Position numbers and translations under genes: made by a program. The notes beneath the pieces were generated by a model, which saw only the letters and a list, made by a program, of their open reading frames with translations, was not told where the DNA came from and made no database searches. From an uncultured Pseudomonadota bacterium (GTDB taxonomy: Bacteria; Pseudomonadota; Alphaproteobacteria; UBA3830), in assembly GCA_902796155.1 (NCBI GenBank), contig CADBNZ010000034.1:1-54020 (forward strand): a stretch of 54,020 nucleotides of DNA, given 5' to 3'. Position 1 is the stretch's first letter; the number at the start of each line of letters is the position of its first letter. This document shows positions 43,181-51,260 of the stretch, piece by piece.

Positions 43181-43978
43181 ATGGGAAAACGTTCGATATT
43201 TTTCAGGAGTATGGATAAAAAAAAGTTCATATTTCCAATAGTAGTTTGCACTTTAATTATATTTATTCTCAATACAATAGGAAAAGGTTTTGTAGATAAA
43301 AGCAGATCTGTACTGATTGAAACAGCAGTAAGAATCAGCCAATCCTTTCAAAATATAAACAGCAAAATAGCTAGTATGAGATATTTTTTTGCACATGATA
43401 TCAACAAAAACATACTAAAATTGCACGAAGCTAATCAAAAACTTGCATACGAAATAGAAAATCTCAAGCATCTTAAAACTGAAAATGAAGAGTTACGAAA
43501 AATATTGGATCTGAAAAATCAAATATCAGATAAAATAATCATAGCTAAAATAACAAATGTTTTTTCAAATGATTATATACGATCTTGCGTGCTGAATGTC
43601 GGCAGTTCAAGTGGCGTAGAAACAGACGATATTGTAAGAAACAGAGACGGTTTTATAGGCAGAATATCCGAAGTGCATAAGACTTGGAGTTGCGTGCTTG
43701 CGATAACTGATACAAATTCAAAAATTCCCGTAAAAATCGGCAAAGAGCAAATCAACGCCATTCTAAGCGGAGATAATTCAAGAATGCTAAGCGTATCTAT
43801 GAAAAATGAGGATATATCGCTAAAAGATGGAGATATTGCAGAAACCGCATATTTTGAAAATCCGATTTGTAACCAAATTCCTGTCGGGAAAGTCATTGAA
43901 AACGGCGGAACTTTTTTCATAGAACCTTTCGTCGATTTTAACTCTCTGCAATATGTATGTATCTTAAAGAACAAATGA
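43181..43978 (+). CDS. mreC: Rod-shape-determining protein MreC
   Basis: 265 residues. One membrane helix near the N-terminus (FIFPIVVCTLIIFILNTIG) is followed by a coiled coil (KLHEANQKLAYEIENLKHLK) and two beta-barrel-like domains with SSGVETDDIVRNRDGFIGRI and ILSGDNSRMLSVSM. MreC is a periplasmic scaffold that connects MreB to PBP2. It begins the morphogenesis cluster. mreB, normally the first gene of mreBCD, is not upstream: the space is occupied by tRNA-Asn and the hisS region. A weak purine-rich site (ACAGGA) precedes the ATG. Confidence 0.92.
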   Translation: MGKRSIFFRSMDKKKFIFPIVVCTLIIFILNTIGKGFVDKSRSVLIETAVRISQSFQNINSKIASMRYFFAHDINKNILKLHEANQKLAYEIENLKHLKTENEELRKILDLKNQISDKIIIAKITNVFSNDYIRSCVLNVGSSSGVETDDIVRNRDGFIGRISEVHKTWSCVLAITDTNSKIPVKIGKEQINAILSGDNSRMLSVSMKNEDISLKDGDIAETAYFENPICNQIPVGKVIENGGTFFIEPFVDFNSLQYVCILKNK

Positions 43979-43988
43979 AAACGATAAA

Positions 43989-44465
43989 ATGACGGAAATA
44001 TCCTCTTTGCTATTTCAATCTTGGAACGTATTTAAAGTATCGCTTTGTTTCATATTGCTAACGTTTATATCCAGCGAATTTGCGTTTTCTGCTTTTTGCT
44101 GTTTTCTTTTTCTGTTTACTCTATCCAAACCATACTTAATTAGTTTTACGACCATTTTTGTCGTTTCAACTTTCATGGATATATACAGTGGCCAATTTAT
44201 CGGGCTTTCTTTCTGCCAATTCATCTTCATATATTTGTGCATTCTTCAATTCCGAATCCTTTTATTGAACAGTCGCATTATTTTCGGAATCTATTTTTTC
44301 TTTTTATTGCTGTTGGCTGTAGAATTTCTCGGATTTTTAATAACATCTGTATTGTCCCACAAATCATTTGACCTAATAACTCACTTTGAACACACAGCCG
44401 TTGCCATGTTTTTGTGTTGCCTGTATTGTTTGGCTGCTTTCATAATACGAAAGATTAAAGACTGA
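43989..44465 (+). CDS. mreD: Rod-shape-determining protein MreD
   Basis: 158 residues, nearly all membrane helices (FKVSLCFILLTFISSEFAFS, then LSKPYLISFTTIFVVSTFMD). The segment FMDIYSGQFIGLSFCQFIFI is the conserved MreD part. It sits between mreC and mrdA, 10 bases after the former and 1 base before the latter, which supports the call for this poorly conserved family. MreD is an inner-membrane partner of MreC and PBP2 in the elongasome. Confidence 0.85.
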   Translation: MTEISSLLFQSWNVFKVSLCFILLTFISSEFAFSAFCCFLFLFTLSKPYLISFTTIFVVSTFMDIYSGQFIGLSFCQFIFIYLCILQFRILLLNSRIIFGIYFFFLLLLAVEFLGFLITSVLSHKSFDLITHFEHTAVAMFLCCLYCLAAFIIRKIKD

Positions 44466-44466
44466 A

Positions 44467-46281
44467 ATGCTAGACAATAACAACGACTCCAAAAGTAATT
44501 TCAGAAAAACCGCAAAAACAGTGTTTTATATAACGGCAGTTTTGTTTGTTGCTTTGATATGCAAACTGTTTGTTCTCCAAGTAATAGAGTCGCAAAAATA
44601 CGCTACTTTATCCGATAAAAACAGAATCAGAGTGTATCCGATTGTACAAAGGCGAGGTCGTATAATATCCGCCGATGGAAAAGTGCTGGCACGCAATCGT
44701 CAACGTTATCGATTATCGATAGAATCATGCAAAGAAGAGGAATTTCGCAAAGACTTGAGTTTAATCGCGTCACAAATATCAATTCCAAATGATGAAATAC
44801 AAAAATTTCTTGATATTCGCAAAAAAACGCCAAGATACACACCAATTATAGTAAAAGATGAACTTTCTTGGGATGAATACTCAAAAATAGCAATGATTTT
44901 CTACAAATTAAGCCACATATCATTAGAAAACAGCTTTACAAGAGAGTATTTAAACCCGATAGAATTTGGGCATATTATCGGATACACATCCAGAAGCAAA
45001 GATTATTTGCGCTTTCTGAGTGGTGAAACAGGAATCGAAGCATTTCTTGATGAACAACTTGTTGGCATTCCGGGAAATATGAAAATTGAGATAAATTCAG
45101 TAGGTAAAAAAATGCGTGTAATTGATTCCGTAGCGCCTGTAAATGGTGAAGACGTAACGATTACAATCAATGCGGAAATCCAAAAATATGTCTATGACGA
45201 ATTATCGAAAGAAAAAGCAGGAGCGTGTGTTGTCTTGGATATCACGGATGGAAGTGTTGTTGCTCTTTGCTCGGTTCCGGGATTCGATACAAATCCAATG
45301 TCATCGAAAATATCAAAGAAACAATGGACAGATCTGCAAAATGATCCTCTGAAGCCTCTTATGAACAGGGCAATAAACGGTGTATACCCGCCTGGTTCTG
45401 TATTTAAAATAGTGACTGTCTTAGCTGCTCTGGATAAAAAAATAATATCACCGAAAGATACTATATTCTGTTCAGGAGGTGTCGTCGTTGACGGTCATAC
45501 GTTTCACTGCTGGAAACGACACGGTCATGGAAAGGTAAACGCATACGATGCTTTGCGCTTCTCGTGTGATTGCTACATTTTCGAAGTAGCTCGTCGACTT
45601 GGAATAAATACCATTGTTGAATATGCTCAGAAATTGGGATTCGGAGAAAAAACCGGAATAGAAATACCAAACGAAAGCTCCGGATTATTACCAAGTAAAC
45701 GTTGGAAATTGCTACGATACGGAAGTTCGTGGAAACCATACGAAACCATCATAACTGCTATAGGACAAGGAGCTCTTCTTACAACTTTGATTCAGTCAGC
45801 AACAATGATGGGGAAAATATACAGCAATAACTACGCCTTTAGACCTTCTCTGGTAAAAAAAACGCGAGAAAATATCGAAAAACTTCTGAAAAATCCGATA
45901 AATTCAGAAAATATTGGCGTTATAAAAGAAGCGTTGTATCAAGTTTGTAATGCAGGAGGGACTGCTTCGGCATCATGTCATACAGAGTACGGAATCTCGG
46001 GAAAAACTGGTTCATCTCAAGTACGTAGGCTAAAAGAAGGTGAAGCGGGAATGAGCCAAAACGCCTTTCCTTGGCATTTGCGCGACCACGCTTTTTTTGT
46101 AGGCTGTGCTCCATATAAAGAGCCGAAATACGTTGTAGCAGTTATGGTAGAGCATGGAGGCAGCGGATCAGCAAAAGCAGCGCCTATTGCAAGAAGAATA
46201 TTCGATAAATTAATCTTAGGAGATAAAACTAAAGAAAATGAAAGCAATGTTGATAATGAAATAAAATCTCGTAAAAAATGA
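44467..46281 (+). CDS. mrdA: Penicillin-binding protein 2 (peptidoglycan transpeptidase)
   Basis: 604 residues. An N-terminal membrane anchor (FYITAVLFVALICKLFVLQV) precedes the dimerisation domain with RGRIISADGKVLARNRQRY. The transpeptidase has SxxK in PPGSVFKIVT (active serine), SCD in RFSCDCYIFEVARRLG and KTG in GISGKTGSSQVRR. The conserved AVNGVYPPGS-like block (MNRAINGVYPPGS) fits PBP2 rather than PBP3. It cross-links peptidoglycan during side-wall growth with RodA, whose gene overlaps its stop by 4 bases. An extra Glu/Lys/Asn-rich tail ends the protein. Confidence 0.95.
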   Translation: MLDNNNDSKSNFRKTAKTVFYITAVLFVALICKLFVLQVIESQKYATLSDKNRIRVYPIVQRRGRIISADGKVLARNRQRYRLSIESCKEEEFRKDLSLIASQISIPNDEIQKFLDIRKKTPRYTPIIVKDELSWDEYSKIAMIFYKLSHISLENSFTREYLNPIEFGHIIGYTSRSKDYLRFLSGETGIEAFLDEQLVGIPGNMKIEINSVGKKMRVIDSVAPVNGEDVTITINAEIQKYVYDELSKEKAGACVVLDITDGSVVALCSVPGFDTNPMSSKISKKQWTDLQNDPLKPLMNRAINGVYPPGSVFKIVTVLAALDKKIISPKDTIFCSGGVVVDGHTFHCWKRHGHGKVNAYDALRFSCDCYIFEVARRLGINTIVEYAQKLGFGEKTGIEIPNESSGLLPSKRWKLLRYGSSWKPYETIITAIGQGALLTTLIQSATMMGKIYSNNYAFRPSLVKKTRENIEKLLKNPINSENIGVIKEALYQVCNAGGTASASCHTEYGISGKTGSSQVRRLKEGEAGMSQNAFPWHLRDHAFFVGCAPYKEPKYVVAVMVEHGGSGSAKAAPIARRIFDKLILGDKTKENESNVDNEIKSRKK

Positions 46282-47381
46282 AGAAAATTAGAACAAAACA
46301 CAATAGAATATTTCTGGATGAATTTAAAATTCTGTTCATTTTACTATTTCTTTTGCTTGCGATTGGTCTTGTCGGACAAATCAGCGCCAATAATGGAGAG
46401 TTGTTTGGAACCTCCGTACAGAATCATATTTTGCGCATATTTTCTGGAATACTGATTCTTTACGCCGTTTATTCATGCAACTTAAGGATTTTCTATAGCT
46501 ATGCGTATGTTTTTTATGCCGTAACTTTGCTGGCTCTTGTAATTGTCGAAGTGCTTGGAGTTATAAGGCTTGGAGCCCAACGTTGGATAAATTTCGGCTT
46601 ATTTACAATGCAGCCGTCAGAACCGATGAAAATATCGCTTATTCTTGCCCTTGCTCGATACTATTCTTTACTAACTCCTCTAGAAATCACCGAACTAAAA
46701 AAACATTACATTCCGATATGCCTAACTTTAATACCGACACTATTTGTTTTGAAGCAACCTGACTTAGGAAGTGCCGCTTTGCTCTTTGGAACAGGTTTCG
46801 GTGTCATATTTCTGGCAGGTTTTCCGAAAAAAATTTTCGCAACAGCGATAGGAGCTGGCATTGCAGCACTGCCGTTTGGATGGTTTTTTCTTCATGATTA
46901 CCAAAAGAACAGAATATTGACGTTTTTAGACCCTGACCGTGACCCATGTGGCATAGGATACCATGTATTGCAATCGAAAATAGCAATAGGCTCGGGCGGC
47001 CTTTGGGGAAAAGGCTTTCTATGCAGCACGCAAAGTAAATTGGACTTTCTTCCCGAAAAAAACACGGATTTCATCTTCACAACAATATCTGAAGAGTTCG
47101 GTTTTGTTGGTGGCTGTGTGATAATTTTGCTGTTCATCGGTCTTGTGGGATATTTCTTTTGGGTATCGATGAAAGAAAAGTCGACATTTTCAAGATTATT
47201 ATGCGGTGGACTCGCGATTTTGTTGTTTCTGCATACCTTCGTAAATATCGCAATGGTAATGGGGATTCTACCTGTAGTCGGTATTCCTTTGCCTTTTTTA
47301 TCTTACGGAGGTAGCTCAATGCTAACGTTTATGGTAAGCTGTGGGCTAATAATGTCGGCATTAGCTAACAAAAAAATTTAG
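46278..47381 (+). CDS. rodA: Peptidoglycan glycosyltransferase RodA (SEDS)
   Basis: 367 residues and about ten membrane helices. Conserved SEDS segments are LGAQRWINFGLFTMQPSEPM, LKQPDLGSAALLFGTGFGVI with the catalytic aspartate region, FLPEKNTDFIFTTISEEFGF, and the ending VVGIPLPFLSYGGSSMLTFM. RodA polymerises lipid II for wall elongation together with PBP2. Its start overlaps mrdA by 4 bases, so the pair is translationally coupled. A 35-base gap with GGGAG leads into ftsQ. Confidence 0.96.
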   Translation: MKKIRTKHNRIFLDEFKILFILLFLLLAIGLVGQISANNGELFGTSVQNHILRIFSGILILYAVYSCNLRIFYSYAYVFYAVTLLALVIVEVLGVIRLGAQRWINFGLFTMQPSEPMKISLILALARYYSLLTPLEITELKKHYIPICLTLIPTLFVLKQPDLGSAALLFGTGFGVIFLAGFPKKIFATAIGAGIAALPFGWFFLHDYQKNRILTFLDPDRDPCGIGYHVLQSKIAIGSGGLWGKGFLCSTQSKLDFLPEKNTDFIFTTISEEFGFVGGCVIILLFIGLVGYFFWVSMKEKSTFSRLLCGGLAILLFLHTFVNIAMVMGILPVVGIPLPFLSYGGSSMLTFMVSCGLIMSALANKKI

Positions 47382-47416
47382 CAGGTAAAGTAAAGAACAT
47401 CATCGGGAGTACCTCT

Positions 47417-48214
47417 GTGACGAAGAAAAAGGAATCTTCATCAATACAAATGTCTAAGAAGCCGCTTTCAGAGCGTTTACGTCCCATTAATATCATGTTA
47501 AAAAATAATATTTTTTGGTGGTTTTTGTTCTTTGTGGGCGTTTTTTGCGCTGTGTATTTTCTGAAAGACAGCTTTATAAAAACCTCACAAGGTTATTTCG
47601 CTTTAAAAAAAATCGAATTTGACGGAAATGAACAAGTTCCGGAAGTTTTGCTGCTGAAAGCGTCTAAATTACGTTACAAAGACAGCGTTTTTTCATCTGA
47701 TATATCAGATGTGAAGGAGCGATTAGAAAAAATATCTTGGGTAAAGTCCGTAGCTGTTCAAAGAAAATTACCGGGAAAAATTTCGATAAGAATTGCGGAG
47801 CGAACACCTATTGCAATTTTTCAATCACAGCACAAACTCCACTTAGTAGATAGTGATGGCATAGTTCTCGACAATGATGGCATAGGAAGTTTCAACAATC
47901 TGCCAATTATCGCAGGTGAAGGAGCTGAAAAAGAGGTTTTTAATTTTCTGCAAAGTATCGACAAATTTCCGAAAATAAGGAAACAGCTAGTTTTCGCTGT
48001 AAGAGTCGGACAACGGCGCTGGAATATAAGAATTAATCGCGGAATTATCGTTAAACTTCCTGAACGAGGACTGATACAAGCGCTCGGCATACTAGACGAA
48101 ATATCGGATAGCAACGGTTTTTTCAATGATGATATAGCGTCTCTCGATTTAAGAATCCCTGACAGAGTAATCATCGGCAAAAAAGACAAAACAGAGGGTG
48201 AAAAGGCGCAATGA
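47417..48214 (+). CDS. ftsQ: Cell division protein FtsQ
   Basis: 265 residues from GTG 47417 with GGGAG 7 bases upstream. A cytoplasmic basic tail, one membrane helix (FWWFLFFVGVFCAVYFLKDS), and a POTRA domain (FALKKIEFDGNEQVPEVLLL) lead to the FtsQ/DivIB domain (WVKSVAVQRKLPGKISIRIA, then RTPIAIFQSQHKLHLVDSDG). FtsQ links early Z-ring proteins with FtsW/FtsI in the periplasm. In relatives it usually follows murC, murB and ddl; here it follows rodA directly. It overlaps ftsA by 4 bases. Confidence 0.92.
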   Translation: MTKKKESSSIQMSKKPLSERLRPINIMLKNNIFWWFLFFVGVFCAVYFLKDSFIKTSQGYFALKKIEFDGNEQVPEVLLLKASKLRYKDSVFSSDISDVKERLEKISWVKSVAVQRKLPGKISIRIAERTPIAIFQSQHKLHLVDSDGIVLDNDGIGSFNNLPIIAGEGAEKEVFNFLQSIDKFPKIRKQLVFAVRVGQRRWNIRINRGIIVKLPERGLIQALGILDEISDSNGFFNDDIASLDLRIPDRVIIGKKDKTEGEKAQ

Positions 48215-49449
48215 AAACAGGAAGCACAATCACTGTTTTAGACATAGGAAGCACAAAAGTCTGTTGTTGCATAGCGAGCGTAGCCAGTGACAGCAGATTT
48301 ACTGTGCTTGGAACAGGCTATTGTATCTGCCTGGGCGTAAAAGCCGGTGTAATTACGGACATGCGCTCAGTCGAGCGTTCTATAGCAAAGGCTGTAGAAA
48401 TCGCAGAAAATGCTGCTAATTTCAGAGTAAAATCAGTGTATGTCAGCATTTCCGGTAAAAATATTCGCTCAAGAATCGTTTCATCAGCTATAAGCACCAG
48501 AGGCAGAGTAATAAAAAATGAAGATATCGTACAACTGCTGTCAATGAACGGAAGCGGAGACGAAGATTACGACATAATTCATGCAATCCCTATCATGTTT
48601 ACGGTAGATTCGCAAATGGGTGTAAAAAATCCTGTGGGAATGATAGCAGATAAAGTGAAAATGAGTTCTAACGTTGTTTCTGCGCCTAAAAACCAAATCA
48701 ATAATATTTTGGCATGTTTATCGAGATGTCATCTTGAATTATCGGAGATTGTGCTTTCTAGTTACGCATCAGGATTGTGCGTATGCGATGAACAAAATTC
48801 CCAACTGAATAATATCGTAGTTGATTTTGGAGCGGGAACAACTTCTGTAGCATTTTTTTATGATGGAACGTTCTGTGGATCAGAAATTATCCCCATCGGA
48901 GGTAATAACATCACAAACGATATAGCTTTTGGATTAAATGTCTCAAAATCCAGCGCAGAGAGAATAAAAGCACTACACGGAGCTGCGTTTGTTTCAATTG
49001 ACGACGCAAAAGACGGTATTTTTGTCCCTGTTCTCGAAGATGAAAACATAATAGATTTGCAGCAAATAACGAAAAACACTCTGAACAGCATAATTCAACC
49101 TCGTGTTGAAGAAATATTAAACACTGTCAAAAAGAAAATCGATAATTCGATATTCAAAAAAGATTTTGCCAATAGTTCCGTAATCATAACAGGAGGCGGA
49201 AGCCAATTAACAGGAATAAAGGACTTTACAGCTGAAATTTTAGGCAGAACAGTTATACTGAAACATACTAATAACCATGGTATTGATTCGAAAATCCAGG
49301 TTGAAAATGACTTTTCCGTTGCTTTCGGAATGATAAAATTTGCGCAAATGTCTGAACTTGGAGATTCTAAACACAGTAATGTAACCAGCGGCAACAGCAA
49401 AATAAAAATTTGGAAAAAAATGCGAAATTTGCTGAAAAACAACTGGTAA
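48211..49449 (+). CDS. ftsA: Cell division protein FtsA
   Basis: 412 residues. The actin-like ATPase fold shows phosphate 1 VLDIGSTKVCCCIAS, the 1C SHS2 domain (VKSVYVSISGKNIRSRI), phosphate 2 NIVVDFGAGTTSVAFF, and an adenosine motif in SVIITGGGSQLTGIKDF. The C-terminus ends with a basic amphipathic stretch (KIWKKMRNLLKNNW), the usual membrane-targeting helix that anchors FtsZ filaments. It overlaps ftsQ. ftsZ follows 92 bases later with its own ribosome site. Confidence 0.95.
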   Translation: MKTGSTITVLDIGSTKVCCCIASVASDSRFTVLGTGYCICLGVKAGVITDMRSVERSIAKAVEIAENAANFRVKSVYVSISGKNIRSRIVSSAISTRGRVIKNEDIVQLLSMNGSGDEDYDIIHAIPIMFTVDSQMGVKNPVGMIADKVKMSSNVVSAPKNQINNILACLSRCHLELSEIVLSSYASGLCVCDEQNSQLNNIVVDFGAGTTSVAFFYDGTFCGSEIIPIGGNNITNDIAFGLNVSKSSAERIKALHGAAFVSIDDAKDGIFVPVLEDENIIDLQQITKNTLNSIIQPRVEEILNTVKKKIDNSIFKKDFANSSVIITGGGSQLTGIKDFTAEILGRTVILKHTNNHGIDSKIQVENDFSVAFGMIKFAQMSELGDSKHSNVTSGNSKIKIWKKMRNLLKNNW

Positions 49450-49541
49450 AAACTTCAATTTTACTGTATCATGCCTCATAGTGAAAATTGAGTCACCAAA
49501 AGCAATAAACAGCAACAAACACAACAGGAGATTTTTGAACT

Positions 49542-50978
49542 ATGACGGACACCGCTGAAACAAAAGCTGAAAGCAAAGGAACGCAAGTCGATTTTTTGAA
49601 AGAAAGCAGTGGGATCGATGAGGCTGCATTGAAACCGAAAATAACGGTTTTCGGCGTTGGTGGTGCAGGAGGAAATGCCGTCAATAACATGATCCGTTCG
49701 AATCTCGAAGGTATAGATTTCGTTGTCGCTAACACAGATGCTCAGGCATTACTTCAGTCGTTATGCGAAAGACGCATTCAACTTGGTTTGGAAATAACTG
49801 GAGGATTGGGCGCAGGCGCAAGACCAGATGTAGGACGTGCTGCTGCTGAAGAAGCCATTCAAGACATAACCGCATATGTGAAAAACAGCAATATGGTATT
49901 CATAACTGCCGGAATGGGCGGAGGAACAGGAACAGGCGCAGCTCCTGTAATTGCTAGAGTTGCGAAAGAGCAAGGCGTACTCACTATAGGCGTTATTACA
50001 AAGCCTTTCCACTTTGAAGGAACAAACAGAATGCGCACAGCTGAGCGTGGAATAGACGAACTGCAGCAGTATGTGGATACGTTAATAGTTATTCCAAACC
50101 AGAATTTATTCAGAGTAGCGAACGAAAAGACAACTTTCGCTGATGCCTTTAAAATGGCGGATGATGTCCTCCGTTCGGGCGTCCAGGGAGTAACCGACTT
50201 GATGGTTATGCCTGGTCTTATCAACCTTGATTTCGCTGATATCAGAACAGTTATGAGCGAAATGGGCAAAGCCATGATGGGAACCGGAGACGCTGAAGGT
50301 GAAAGAAGAGCTATCGAAGCTGCAGAAGCTGCAATTTCCAACCCATTGCTCGATGATGTATCAATGAAAGGTGCTCGTGGAATCCTCATTAACGTCACAG
50401 GCGGATATGATATGACTTTGTACGAAGTTGATGAGGCAGCAAATAGAATTAGAGAAGAAGTCGATCCTGAAGCGAATATTATTTTCGGATCCACATTTAA
50501 TGAAAAGATGAATGGCCGCATGAGAGTTTCCGTTGTCGCTACAGGCATTGACGCAGCTGCCGTAGAGCAAAAGAAGCGCGCATATGGCGAATCTAGAGCA
50601 GCAGAAAACGGAGAATCCGCTGAAGAAAAAATCGATACGGCAGTTTTAGGAAGCAGCGTGCCAATGGAAGCCGCAAATCCATCATCAGAACAAATGAGCG
50701 ACACAAATACAACAGAAAAAGCATCGCCGATTCTTGGAGTAGTAAGCAACAAAGCTCAAGCAAATGAGAGCCTTATGCATCATGAGCAGCCACGGAAGAA
50801 ATCTCCGTCGTTATTCGAGCGTTTAACGGGCATTCGCAGGCCATTTTCCATCCATAGCGCAGAAAAGTCTGAAGAGCGTGCGGTATCACCCCAAAAACAG
50901 GAAGCACAAAGCGCCTCAGCAGTCACGCCAAAAGAAGAGGATTTAGAGATTCCTGCCTTTCTGAGAAGAAATTCGTAA
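49542..50978 (+). CDS. ftsZ: Cell division GTPase FtsZ
   Basis: 478 residues. The tubulin signature GGGTGTG is at 126-132, [16 protein letters not shown] at about 31-46, NTDAQAL as the T3 loop, and the catalytic T7 loop is [14 protein letters not shown] variable linker of about 130 residues follows, and the conserved C-terminal peptide [12 protein letters not shown] binds FtsA. It polymerises into the Z ring. AGGAGAT 10 bases upstream supports the ATG. It is last in the cluster and followed by a hairpin terminator at 51018. Confidence 0.98.
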   Translation: MTDTAETKAESKGTQVDFLKESSGIDEAALKPKITVFGVGGAGGNAVNNMIRSNLEGIDFVVANTDAQALLQSLCERRIQLGLEITGGLGAGARPDVGRAAAEEAIQDITAYVKNSNMVFITAGMGGGTGTGAAPVIARVAKEQGVLTIGVITKPFHFEGTNRMRTAERGIDELQQYVDTLIVIPNQNLFRVANEKTTFADAFKMADDVLRSGVQGVTDLMVMPGLINLDFADIRTVMSEMGKAMMGTGDAEGERRAIEAAEAAISNPLLDDVSMKGARGILINVTGGYDMTLYEVDEAANRIREEVDPEANIIFGSTFNEKMNGRMRVSVVATGIDAAAVEQKKRAYGESRAAENGESAEEKIDTAVLGSSVPMEAANPSSEQMSDTNTTEKASPILGVVSNKAQANESLMHHEQPRKKSPSLFERLTGIRRPFSIHSAEKSEERAVSPQKQEAQSASAVTPKEEDLEIPAFLRRNS

Positions 50979-51007
50979 TTTAAAAAGATTAAAAGCCTTG
51001 TGAAATA

Positions 51008-51205
51008 TTACACAAACACACTCATCTTAAGGTGAGTGTTGTTTGATTTATGGTAATATAATTTCCTTAAATAAGGAAGAATCTCGTCCCAGAAATGATA
51101 ATCCGAACCAAATCCATTGAAGAAAACATAAATTAAATCGTCCTTCGCACAGGATTTTAGCGATGTTTTACAAAGCACATCCGCAACTCCGCATGTGTAG
51201 GGCAT
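51008..51205 (-). pseudogene. Alpha/beta-hydrolase N-terminal fragment
   Basis: The 65-residue frame has DDLIYVFFNGFGSDYHFWDE then ILPYLRKL in the middle. This resembles the first strand and oxyanion-hole loop (HGFG-like, here NGFG) of alpha/beta hydrolases of the BioH/BioG type. The nucleophile elbow and the rest of the fold are missing, and the frame ends inside the ftsZ terminator palindrome. There is no ribosome site before the ATG. Probably a truncated relic. A short genuine gene cannot be excluded. Confidence 0.4.
51018..51048 (+). terminator. Hairpin terminator after ftsZ
   Basis: ACACTCATC (51018-51026) and GGTGAGTGT (51031-51039) form a 9-bp stem with one U-G pair around loop TTAA, followed by TGTTTGATTT. 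It is placed 40 bases after the ftsZ stop. The U tract is imperfect. Confidence 0.65.
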
Positions 51206-51260
51206 ATAATATCACTGCGGAGTAAAGAGAATATTAATTTTTCATGGGGTCTAAAAATAA

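Noticed and set aside
49859-50752. 297-residue frame antisense to ftsZ
   Set aside because: Shadow of ftsZ, Ser/Ala-rich as expected for a complement of a conserved gene.
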